A stretch of DNA of 64,000 nt, taken from positions 62,001 through 126,000 of the forward strand of contig JARGPL010000015.1 in NCBI GenBank assembly GCA_029210175.1, given 5' to 3'. The notes beneath the pieces were generated by a model. That model did not search any database. It worked only from the letters and a program-made list of their open reading frames with translations, and had not been told where the DNA came from. This document shows positions 46,378 to 53,909 of the stretch, in pieces. Source of the stretch: Minwuia sp. GTDB lineage: Bacteria; Pseudomonadota; Alphaproteobacteria; Minwuiales; Minwuiaceae. A program made the position numbers and the translations under genes. The first letter of the stretch is position 1, and each line of letters begins with the position of its first letter.

Positions 46378-46943
46378 CAGTTGCTCCTGATCCTCAGGGC
46401 GGCAAGATACAGCATCAATATCGCCGCCAGGGTGCCGAACACGGCGTTCCAGCCCGCGATCGAAAGACCCAGAAACGCAAAGGGTATCTGGTCACAACGG
46501 GCGGGCTGCGCCCCCATGATCTGGGCCTTCAGATCTGCCAGGGTATCCGGCGTGGAGATGGCGCTGCAGGACTCCAGCCCCTTCCAGAGCCCCTGTTCGA
46601 CGCCCGCATGAAACATGCCGACACCTGCCGAGGTCGCAAAGGCCACAGCCGCAAGCAGCAACAGCGCTGCGCCGCCACGCGGCATGGCAAAGGCCACCAG
46701 ACCCAGTGCGATGGCCACCACATAGGGCCAGCGTTGCCAGACGCAAAGCGGGCAGGGCGGCAGGGCAAACCCGTACTGGGCCAGCATCGCCATGCCAAGC
46801 GCAATGGCCGGTGGCACCACGATGGCGATCGCGGGCCGGGCCGCGAGATATGTCAGGACGGATCGCATCGAAGAACCATGAACGCTGCCCGACAGGCGGG
46901 CAACGACATCGTTGTCGCGGCGCGGCTTGATGGTTTCATTCAT
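46377..46943 (-). CDS. Disulfide bond formation protein B (DsbB)
   Basis: 188 residues with four membrane helices. The first redox pair is CPLC in FALPPCPLCVWQRWPY, and the second pair is the spaced cysteines of LESCSAIS and QPARCDQIPFAF. DsbB reoxidises DsbA and passes electrons to quinone, so its coupling to the quinone gene coq7 makes functional sense. The gene starts the minus-strand array and is divergent from the cysteine-rich CHASE2 protein gene, 64 bp away. The N-terminal 25 residues before helix 1 are longer than usual. Confidence 0.9.
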   Translation of the reverse strand: MNETIKPRRDNDVVARLSGSVHGSSMRSVLTYLAARPAIAIVVPPAIALGMAMLAQYGFALPPCPLCVWQRWPYVVAIALGLVAFAMPRGGAALLLLAAVAFATSAGVGMFHAGVEQGLWKGLESCSAISTPDTLADLKAQIMGAQPARCDQIPFAFLGLSIAGWNAVFGTLAAILMLYLAALRIRSN

Positions 46944-47007
46944 GATCGTTCCGTGTGTAATCTCGGTATGGAAAACAACCTCAGCGTGATTGAATCAGGT
47001 AGTGAAC

Positions 47008-49158
47008 ATGGAACAGGACGACGCTCACGCACATGTACCACGGCAACTGCGGCGACACCGGACCGTCGATCTGGGTGATCTCGCGTTGCGCAGGATCGTG
47101 CTGGCGCTGCTGGCCTTTCTGCTGATCGCGACCTTCAACCCCCTGGGCGTGAAACGTAACAGTGAAATGGCGACGCAGGACTTCTTCGAAACGATTTTTG
47201 CGTCGGTCTTGCCGCGCGCTGCCTTGACCACCCCGGAAGATGCCTATCGCCACATCCTGAACCACGGGCCGTTGCCCAATTGGGCAGAGAGCGAAGCGGC
47301 TGCCGCGCGTTTCATGCAGCAGCTGGCGGTGACGGACTGGTCAGACGAGCAGGCCCTGAGAGCCAACGACCCGCACAAGGCCAAACCGTGGGCACCGATC
47401 CACATTCTTCGTTTCGACGACACGGTGATGGCGAAGATCGATCCACCGAAGGTCGGTGAGTATCGCAGATTCGGACGCCACCAACTGCCGCTGGACAAGG
47501 TCACGGTGATGTTGCGGTTGCTGTCCCGCCTGAAGGTCTCGGTCGTCTTCCTGGACATCCGGTTCCTCGCCGATACCGTGCCGGACGGCAGGTTCTGCGA
47601 CAGTGAGGTGCATGAATGGGCCAGATACACACAACATCCAGGCAATGCGGATCAAGCAGGTACCATTGACGGAGCGTTGAGCGGGAAACCGTTCCTGTTC
47701 CTCGCGGGGCTTTCTGCCGGCCATGCCTTGCGGGCGCAAGTGGCTGAGGCCATGGATGCCGGTTCACTGGATTCAGCACAGGAAAACCCGCTGCAGGCAG
47801 ATGCAGTGACCGCAGGCCAAGGGTCAGGGGCTGATCGGCGCACCCGCAATGATCGGTTCTGGCTGCCCAGACGGTTCGAATGCCTGCGGGAGATCGGTCA
47901 GTTGGTGCCGGTCCAGTGGGTTGGGACGGACTATCCCATCGCGATCGATGCAGCGGAGTCCGTGCATCAGCCGCGTACGATCCGGCAGTTGGGAACGTTT
48001 GCCAGGGGCGGCGACCCTGCTGGTGCGCAAACGGTCCCGCTCACCGGCCCGGCCAACGCGCTGATGCCCTCACCCGCGGCCGAGCTGTTCGCGGCATGGT
48101 GCCTCCATCCGGCATCCCTCGTGCGCGAATTTCCGCAGTGCAATCCGCGTTTCCTGAAGGTCGCTTACCCGGACATCGTCGACAGCGCGCGCAGAACGGC
48201 CATTCGGGCCGCGCTTGGTGTCAGGCCACCGGGCAGCGCCGATGCGTCAGAACCCTGGCGTCTTGCCGTGCGGCCCTACGCACGTACGCCCAAGGTCTAT
48301 CTGTCGCTTCCCGACAGCACGGACCCTGAGATCACCGAAGCGAATGGTGAACCGCTGAAAGGCATGGTCGCTGTTCATGGTTGCCGACCGGAAGACGCGT
48401 TCCTCGATGATCATGATATCTTCAGTTGGCCCGCAGCCCTCCTCCACGGCAAGTACGTGATCAGGCGTCTCGGTGATGAACTGATCGGCAACCGCGCCGG
48501 AACGGACGGGGCCTATGCGCGTGGCTGCTCCAACATCGCGATGCATGAAGCGTTCTTCTCACCCGCCCACTGGCCGCAGGCCGGCAATTGGCGATGGGCC
48601 AGCTTCGTGAAGCAATCCTTCGTCGGATCGGCCGTCATCGTCGCCGGGAATTTCGACAATGCGCCAGACACCGTTTCATCGAGCCTGTTCGGCAACAAGG
48701 TGGGGGCATTTCTGCATGCGGAGGCACTGCAATGCCTTGTCTGGTACGGGGACCACTGTCCCCGGCGGGCACAGGGAATTATCTGGGAACTCGACCGCAT
48801 GGATCTCGTGGAGCTGGGGATCCTGCTGCTGCTGATGGCCATGAGCCGAGGGATCATTCGGAAGGCGCACCTCTCGCAACCCAGTCCGACCCATAGGCCC
48901 CGGGCGCGGCGGTTCCTCTGCCTCAGGGTCCATCGCGAATACGCGCTGGGTTACCAGCGCGCCCTCGTCGCATGCATTCCGGTGGCGCTGCTGGCAACCA
49001 TTCTCGGCATGGTATTCCTGCCCTATCCATCCGCCGACCTGCTGGCCCTCGTACTCGTTCTGGGCGTCATCTTCCGTGAAGGGGCCGTCGGGCTGGTTCA
49101 GCGGTTCCTTTGGCGGATATCGGAACAGGTTTCGTTGCGCTTGCTCGGGCGCAGCTGA
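47008..49158 (+). CDS. CHASE2-domain membrane protein without cytoplasmic output domain
   Basis: Start candidates are TTG 46990, GTG 47002 and ATG 47008, and the ATG is used, giving 716 residues. Helix 1 (RIVLALLAFLLIATFNPLG) is followed by an extracytoplasmic CHASE2 domain with ILRFDDTVMAKIDP, PLDKVTVMLRLL, VVFLDIRFLAD and, at its far end, SAVIVAGNFDNAP, SLFGNKVGAFLHAEALQCLV. Three C-terminal helices end the protein. CHASE2 normally sits in front of a kinase or cyclase, and here no output domain exists. The external part has at least eight cysteines and a long insert (about residues 225-440). It heads a co-directional group with a small secreted protein and an M48 lipoprotein. Confidence 0.78.
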   Translation: MEQDDAHAHVPRQLRRHRTVDLGDLALRRIVLALLAFLLIATFNPLGVKRNSEMATQDFFETIFASVLPRAALTTPEDAYRHILNHGPLPNWAESEAAAARFMQQLAVTDWSDEQALRANDPHKAKPWAPIHILRFDDTVMAKIDPPKVGEYRRFGRHQLPLDKVTVMLRLLSRLKVSVVFLDIRFLADTVPDGRFCDSEVHEWARYTQHPGNADQAGTIDGALSGKPFLFLAGLSAGHALRAQVAEAMDAGSLDSAQENPLQADAVTAGQGSGADRRTRNDRFWLPRRFECLREIGQLVPVQWVGTDYPIAIDAAESVHQPRTIRQLGTFARGGDPAGAQTVPLTGPANALMPSPAAELFAAWCLHPASLVREFPQCNPRFLKVAYPDIVDSARRTAIRAALGVRPPGSADASEPWRLAVRPYARTPKVYLSLPDSTDPEITEANGEPLKGMVAVHGCRPEDAFLDDHDIFSWPAALLHGKYVIRRLGDELIGNRAGTDGAYARGCSNIAMHEAFFSPAHWPQAGNWRWASFVKQSFVGSAVIVAGNFDNAPDTVSSSLFGNKVGAFLHAEALQCLVWYGDHCPRRAQGIIWELDRMDLVELGILLLLMAMSRGIIRKAHLSQPSPTHRPRARRFLCLRVHREYALGYQRALVACIPVALLATILGMVFLPYPSADLLALVLVLGVIFREGAVGLVQRFLWRISEQVSLRLLGRS

Positions 49159-49285
49159 GCGGGCATCCGGCGCTGTCTGCTCCATTTGAGTGTATTTATT
49201 TCCAGGGATGCTCGCATGAATGATTGTGTTGACCTGCATTCTCTCGCACAATCGGGCCACGCAAGAGCTGGATGGGGATCACGGC

Positions 49286-49669
49286 GTGAGAAAAAAAATT
49301 GGTCTTGCTGCCCTCGCGTTGCTTGGCAGCCTTCTCAACTCCGGTGCCATGGCCTGCGAAACAGGTCGCACCTTTTGTGTCCTGGACAATGCGACGACAG
49401 ATCGCCTGGACCGGAATTACGACGTCGTGGGAACCGGCAAACCTGGCAGCATGACGGCGGGTAAGGGGGTTCAACCGACCCCCGACGGTATGGTCGAAGT
49501 CTTTGCGGTCGATGGCAAGGGCTGCCGGGTAGCGGGCGGCGAAGCGTTCTTCATGTACCCGGAAGTCTTCGCATTTGATCCGCCGAAACGCCTGCCGTCG
49601 CTTGCGGGAAGTATCACTTCCGGGGCGTCTTACGGCTCTGGCGGTGGTGGTGGGGCGATCTGCAAGTAG
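49286..49669 (+). CDS. Small secreted four-cysteine protein, function unknown
   Basis: The GTG at 49286 (VRKKIGLAALALLGS) is chosen because it gives a signal peptide ending GAMA-CET. The ATG 66 nt upstream would bury it. The mature part has about 103 residues and four cysteines (ACETGRTFC, GKGCRVAGG, GGGGGAICK), compatible with two disulfides. It has one strand-rich core (DGMVEVFAVDGKGC, EAFFMYPEVFAF) and a Gly/Ser-rich tail. A lipoprotein is less likely because the residue at -3 is Ala and there is no Leu. No family is recognised. It lies between the CHASE2 and M48 genes and is presumably exported with them. Confidence 0.65.
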   Translation: MRKKIGLAALALLGSLLNSGAMACETGRTFCVLDNATTDRLDRNYDVVGTGKPGSMTAGKGVQPTPDGMVEVFAVDGKGCRVAGGEAFFMYPEVFAFDPPKRLPSLAGSITSGASYGSGGGGGAICK

Positions 49670-49704
49670 GCAGCGTCGGGATCGGGAAATCTGGGAAATT
49701 GTTC

Positions 49705-51672
49705 ATGCGTGTTTTTGTGAAGTTGGTTCTGGCATCGTGCATCTTGCTGGCAGGCTGCAACGGTAATGACGGGGAGCCGCCGATCACGACGCAGTTCTCG
49801 CATGCCCTGTTCGGTGACCCCAAGGAAGTCGGCCTGAAGCGCGATGAGGCGTTCCAGGAACAGGTGAAGGCACTCGTTGGGGGTACGCGCCTGGTCATGA
49901 CGGACCCGCCGTTGGTCAACCCCCGACTGCCTGCACGCCTGGACGGTGGTGCAACCATCGTCGACATGCCGGTGTCACGTGCCTACCTGCGCAATCTCGC
50001 CGAGAAATTGCTGGGCTATTTCCCGCCGACACTGAATGCGCGCGAGATCGATGTCTTCGTCATTTCCGGTGGCGGGTACGAAGCGTTTGCGAATGAACAG
50101 GGTGACATCTTCGTATCAGCACGCTGGTTCGTTGATGCGATGGATCCGGAAACGGGGGGCGAAATCCTCAGCGAAGACAGTCTGGCCTTCCTGCTGGCGC
50201 ATGAGATTGCTCATGTGCACCTGAACCACTTCAAGGACAATGAGAGTTTTCTGGATCTGGAAACACTGCTGGATACGGTGCAGGAAGCGATCAGCATCTA
50301 CAGTCAGGTGAAGCGTTCCGGATTGTCAGGTGAATCCGGCATGACGCCGGAACAGCGGCGCAGCCATCGCGCGGTCAACCGCAGGGTGGAGGCTTCCTTC
50401 AGCGCCATCAAGGCCATGCAGGTTGGCGGGCTTGAGCCGATCCTGTGGCGCGACAACGAGCTGGATGCCGATACGCTGGCCGTCCGCGTGATGACCGTCG
50501 CAGGATATCAGCCACGCCTGACCAACCCGACCTTCAACCGCCTGGGGGAAGCCCAGAAGAAGGTGATGCAGGACCTTATCCATCAACTGGAAATCGTCGG
50601 AATTGCCATCAAAGCTCTGGCCGAATTGAGCAGTGAAAACAAACTGATAACAGTTGTTCAGGCACAGGGCGTGGACCTTTCGATCCGCGCCGCCCTGGCC
50701 TTGTTCCGCGAATGGTCGGAAACCCATCCGCCAATCGCGCAGCGCAAGGCGTCTTCCGCCCTGCTTTATCGTGAACGGCTCTACAAGGAAATACCGGGCG
50801 CGCGCCGCCAGATGCCAAAGGCCGTTCCGGAAGATATAGCGACAGAAACCGCCAAGCTGCGCAGCGTTCTGAAGGCGTCGGATGTGCACGCCTGCCTGAT
50901 CTTTCACAAGGACGAGCACAAGAATATCGATGACGACATTGTTCTCGTCAGCGCGGACGGGACGAAACGGGTAACCTGGCAGGAGATGCGGGTCGCCGCG
51001 TCCGATGTTGAATATACGCCGGACGAGAGTTACCAGGCAGGAACGAAACCGAAGTCATACAAGTCCCTGGCTGAACAGCCGACGCCCCCGTCGAAACGAA
51101 AGCCAAGCGCGTCCTGTCCCTTCAGTGATGCGCCTTTGCAGCCCAATGACATGTCGATCCTGGCCGAAAGGATCCGTGGTGAGATCAGGTCGTTCCGGGG
51201 GGAGCGCACGGCACCGGGTTATCTCTGGTACGTGTTCGGCGCGATCCGGCAGGCACAGGGGCGTCTGGACGATTTCCACGAGAATCTCGAGCGCGGCTAC
51301 CGCAGTGCGCATGCCGAACCCCTGTTGATGCGTGAACAGGCGCTGGGTGCCATAGAGCAGGACGCCTTTGGCATCGCAGATCGCAGGATATCGGAAATCG
51401 AGGAGACCTTCGGCACTGTCTGGGGCATGGATTTGCGTGCCAATGTTTCCCTGAAGCAGGGGAACGTCGTGGAACTTGCCCGGACACTGAGTGCCTGCGA
51501 GGACACGAACAACCGGACGGTTGAAAGCCGGTGCGATGTCGTGGAACTGAAAGCGCGTCAGGCTGGCGTGACGCAAGCCTCATCGTCAGGGGCAACCGGG
51601 CAGCAGATCGAGCAGGGATCGGAAAAGAGTCAGAGTCTGTTCGGCAAGATATTCAACGGCCTGACGAACTGA
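49705..51672 (+). CDS. M48-family zinc metalloprotease lipoprotein
   Basis: The ATG at 49705 gives 655 residues with a lipobox (ILLAGC, Cys18). The peptidase domain spans about residues 85-370: VSRAYLRNLAEKLLGYF, AFANEQGDIFVSARW, the zinc motif HEIAH (166-170) and the distal Glu ligand in NELDAD (Glu252). An insert of about 80 residues separates these motifs. The C-terminal half (residues 370-655) includes a helical, TPR-like section (DLRANVSLKQGNVVELARTL). BepA-type M48 lipoproteins with TPRs control outer-membrane protein and LPS-assembly quality, so a periplasmic quality-control or signalling protease is plausible. It is the last gene of the CHASE2 group. Confidence 0.85.
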   Translation: MRVFVKLVLASCILLAGCNGNDGEPPITTQFSHALFGDPKEVGLKRDEAFQEQVKALVGGTRLVMTDPPLVNPRLPARLDGGATIVDMPVSRAYLRNLAEKLLGYFPPTLNAREIDVFVISGGGYEAFANEQGDIFVSARWFVDAMDPETGGEILSEDSLAFLLAHEIAHVHLNHFKDNESFLDLETLLDTVQEAISIYSQVKRSGLSGESGMTPEQRRSHRAVNRRVEASFSAIKAMQVGGLEPILWRDNELDADTLAVRVMTVAGYQPRLTNPTFNRLGEAQKKVMQDLIHQLEIVGIAIKALAELSSENKLITVVQAQGVDLSIRAALALFREWSETHPPIAQRKASSALLYRERLYKEIPGARRQMPKAVPEDIATETAKLRSVLKASDVHACLIFHKDEHKNIDDDIVLVSADGTKRVTWQEMRVAASDVEYTPDESYQAGTKPKSYKSLAEQPTPPSKRKPSASCPFSDAPLQPNDMSILAERIRGEIRSFRGERTAPGYLWYVFGAIRQAQGRLDDFHENLERGYRSAHAEPLLMREQALGAIEQDAFGIADRRISEIEETFGTVWGMDLRANVSLKQGNVVELARTLSACEDTNNRTVESRCDVVELKARQAGVTQASSSGATGQQIEQGSEKSQSLFGKIFNGLTN

Positions 51673-51673
51673 C

Positions 51674-51697
51674 CCGGTGCGGGCGTACCCGCACCGG
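51674..51697. terminator. Perfect 10-bp hairpin between convergent genes
   Basis: CCGGTGCGGG-CGTA-CCCGCACCGG is a perfect inverted repeat with a 4-nt loop, starting 1 nt after the M48 stop and ending 19 nt before the globin-relic stop. There is no T-run on either side. It could act as a transcript-end stabiliser or a bidirectional terminator. Confidence 0.55.
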
Positions 51698-51716
51698 ACA
51701 ATGCAGCGTTGATGCT

Positions 51717-52033
51717 TCAGCGGATGAGCACGGCATCCCGCAAGCCGCCTGCAGCACCCATGACCACGGCAGCGATCTCAGGCGGCACGGACAATTCGAC
51801 CCGCGTCGCGTCCACGTGAGGGGCAACGGCGTCGAAGTGGGCATCACTGATGCCCTTTTGCTTCACCAGGTCGGCGTGGGCAGGGCGCATATAGGCGTCC
51901 ACGTGCGATGCCTCGCTCCTGAACAGGGCCGTGAAGAACGCGCGCTGCTTGCCTTCTGGAAACCAGAAAATGCTCTTCGGTGCAAAAAAGGTACGGGTAT
52001 CCAGAAAAATCCCGCAGTACGGGTATCGGACAT
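51717..52033 (-). pseudogene. Truncated-haemoglobin relic, frameshifted near its start
   Basis: The readable frame contains FWFPEGKQRAFFTALF, HVDAYMRPAHADLVKQKGIS and SDAHFDAVAPHVDATR, then PPEIAAVVMGAAGGLRDAVL. This matches the C-terminal two thirds of group I/II truncated globins, including the proximal-His region. An ATG at 52033 overlaps the desaturase stop (TGATG) but is in the wrong frame. An 11-bp direct repeat (GATACCCGTAC) lies 26 nt apart just after it. Deleting one 26-bp unit would join MSDTRTFFAP to the globin frame. Even then helices A and B are missing, so the gene is probably dead. An in-frame start further up would overlap the desaturase by about 95-140 nt. Confidence 0.6.
51991..52027. 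repeat. 11-bp direct repeat with 26-bp period, causing a frameshift
   Basis: GTACGGGTATC occurs on the plus strand at 51991-52001 and 52017-52027. The 26-bp period is not a multiple of three. It lies at the 5' end of the globin relic and looks like a slippage-type partial tandem duplication. Confidence 0.75.
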
Positions 52034-52935
52034 CACGACTTGCGGTGGTCGGCGACCTGTTGTCGTTCCTCGGCCCGGATGGCGGCTGATGTCCGCCCGG
52101 TACCGTCAGGCCGCCAGCCAGGGGCATGGAAAAGGTATCCTGCAGCGGTGCGCAGATCAGGTGCCTGGCGCGCATCGCGGATCATGTCCACCCACTCGTG
52201 GAAAGCGATCCGGATGGGGTTGAAGGTCGCGATCTGGCGGACGATGCCATAACGGCAGGGCTCGGCGGGATCTTCCGGGACAAAGGTGCCGAACAGGCGG
52301 TCCCAGATGATCAGGATGCCGGCGTAGTTGCGGTCAAGGTATCGGGGGTTGGTCGCATGGTGCACCCGGTGGTGAGACGGGGTGTTGAATATCCATTCGA
52401 TGGGGCGGGGCAGGCGGCCCACGGCCTCCGTATGGATCCAGAACTGGTAGACCAGACTGATGCCCATCGAGAAGGCGACGAGCTTCAGTGGAAAACCCAG
52501 CAGGGGCAAGGGCGTGTAGACAATGAACGTGCCCGCGACATTGCCGGTCCAGGTCTGGCGCAGCGCGGTGGACAGGTTGTAGTGCTGTGACGAGTGGTGG
52601 TTGATGTGCGACGCCCACCAGAACCGGTGTTCGTGGCTCAACCTGTGAAACCAGTAATAGCAGAGGTCCTGGGCAAAGAAGATCGCGACGAACGCCCACC
52701 ACTGGAAACCGATGTCGAACAGGCGGTATTGATGGATCCAGGCGAAGAGTCCGTAGACCACCACAACGAACGGAATGCCCGTCGCCAGATTGCCGACCCC
52801 CATGATCAGGCTGGCTGTCGTGTCCTTCAGTTCGTATCGCACCGCGCGAACCCGGAAGTATCCAAGCGCCAGTTCCATGATCATCAGGACGATGAAGGCG
52901 GGAATGGCGAGTTGCACCGGTTGTGGCAGGTTCAT
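52033..52935 (-). CDS. Sterol desaturase / fatty acid hydroxylase family protein
   Basis: 300 residues with four or five membrane segments. The di-iron histidine boxes are HRLSHEHRFW, HINHHSSQH and HRVHHATNPRYLD. Members hydroxylate or desaturate sterols, carotenoids, fatty acids or ether lipids in the membrane. The start overlaps the stop of the small membrane protein upstream (ATGA at 52932-52935), and the stop overlaps the ATG of the globin relic. The C-terminal 35 residues after the last block are variable and charged. The lipid substrate is unknown. Confidence 0.9.
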   Translation of the reverse strand: MNLPQPVQLAIPAFIVLMIMELALGYFRVRAVRYELKDTTASLIMGVGNLATGIPFVVVVYGLFAWIHQYRLFDIGFQWWAFVAIFFAQDLCYYWFHRLSHEHRFWWASHINHHSSQHYNLSTALRQTWTGNVAGTFIVYTPLPLLGFPLKLVAFSMGISLVYQFWIHTEAVGRLPRPIEWIFNTPSHHRVHHATNPRYLDRNYAGILIIWDRLFGTFVPEDPAEPCRYGIVRQIATFNPIRIAFHEWVDMIRDARQAPDLRTAAGYLFHAPGWRPDGTGRTSAAIRAEERQQVADHRKS

Positions 52936-53366
52936 GATCCAGTGTGCCTCCGCGTTGCCAGTTCGCCGTAGAGCATCAGCACCTTGCGCCAGCGATCCAG
53001 CGATTCCGGATCGTTCAGGGCGATTGCGAAGGGCGGTTGCCCATATGACCTGAAGCGGACCTGAAGTCGCGGAGGGTCACCATTGATGACAATGCCCCGG
53101 ATGTCGTCCGGTCCCGGCACCAGAATGGCAGGATGGTCGCCCATGCTGCGCAGGATCGCCAGCGCATTGCGTCCTTCCAGCCAGGCGAGAGCCGTATGTC
53201 CGTCATCCGCCACGGTCACTGTGGCAGCCTCGTAGCCTTCGGCCGCCAGTGCTTCGCGTACCCCTTCGCGGGTCAGCGTAACGGTCCGCTGTCCACCGGA
53301 AAGCCAGACCAGCAGAACGATCAGGGCAATACCGATCAGCGGCAGGATGAATTCAGTCGGATCCAC
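52932..53366 (-). CDS. Small membrane-anchored protein of unknown function
   Basis: 144 residues, GTG start. One N-terminal helix (FILPLIGIALIVLLVWLSG) is followed by a soluble domain of about 115 residues with alternating strands (VTLTREGVREALAAEGYEAA, ALAILRSMGDHPAILVPGPD, LQVRFRSYGQPPFAIAL). No family is recognised. It overlaps the GFA gene by 14 nt upstream and the desaturase by 4 nt downstream, so all three are translated together. A helper role for the membrane desaturase is possible but unproven. Confidence 0.7.
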   Translation of the reverse strand: MDPTEFILPLIGIALIVLLVWLSGGQRTVTLTREGVREALAAEGYEAATVTVADDGHTALAWLEGRNALAILRSMGDHPAILVPGPDDIRGIVINGDPPRLQVRFRSYGQPPFAIALNDPESLDRWRKVLMLYGELATRRHTGS

Positions 53367-53784
53367 GGACGAATGGTTCCCCCTCGCGTTCCTCCCGCGG
53401 CCAGGCCGTCAGGTCGGGCAGGATGCCGGGCCAGTGCGCTGCAGCGGTCGACCAGATCTGATCGACCGGGGTCAGCACTGATGGGTCATCCAGCGTCATC
53501 AGCGCGATGTCGAAATACTCCGGTTCGCGATCCCCCTTCCAGTACAGCGGCGTGCCGCAGGCACCGCAATGGGACCGTACCGCGATGTCGGACGACCGCC
53601 ACTCCACCGGCTGACCCTGCCAGGTGATCTCGGTTGCCCTGACGGAGAACGCCATGAAGAACGGCGCACCGTTCCAGCGCTGGCACATGCGACAGTGACA
53701 GACGCTGGCGTGGGGCTTTTCCGACCGTGTTGTGTAGCGCACGGCACCGCACAGGCAGCCGCCACTCAATGCCATCTCACTCAT
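53353..53784 (-). CDS. GFA-family protein (glutathione-dependent formaldehyde-activating enzyme-like)
   Basis: The ATG at 53784 (MSEMALSGGCLCGAVRY) gives 143 residues. The zinc-binding cysteines are in place: GCLCGAVRY, SVCHCRMCQRW and HCGACGTPLYW. The family covers S-hydroxymethylglutathione synthase-like and CENP-V-like proteins. Most have no proven substrate, and the true Gfa enzyme is only one branch. It is the first gene of a coupled group with the small membrane protein and the desaturase. Confidence 0.9.
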   Translation of the reverse strand: MSEMALSGGCLCGAVRYTTRSEKPHASVCHCRMCQRWNGAPFFMAFSVRATEITWQGQPVEWRSSDIAVRSHCGACGTPLYWKGDREPEYFDIALMTLDDPSVLTPVDQIWSTAAAHWPGILPDLTAWPREEREGEPFVRGSD

Positions 53785-53864
53785 CAGAACTCCTCGCTGC
53801 CCAGTCGGACCCAATGCTCTGGCAGGGTGTCTTCGGGGCGCAACCAACTCAAGCGGTCAGGTGC

Positions 53865-53905
53865 AAAAAAAAACGCCGGGCCGCCCCCTCCCGCAGGCGA
53901 TTGCA
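53865..53905 (-). terminator. Candidate rho-independent terminator after xth
   Basis: On the minus strand, the G/C-rich segment after the xth stop (CGCCTGCGGGAGGGGGCGGC, then CCGGCG) is followed by nine T residues (plus-strand A9 at 53865-53873). The stem is imperfect (CGCC/GGCG plus CGGG/CCCG with mismatches), but the T-tract is the longest in this part of the window. Confidence 0.45.
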
Positions 53906-53909
53906 GTGA

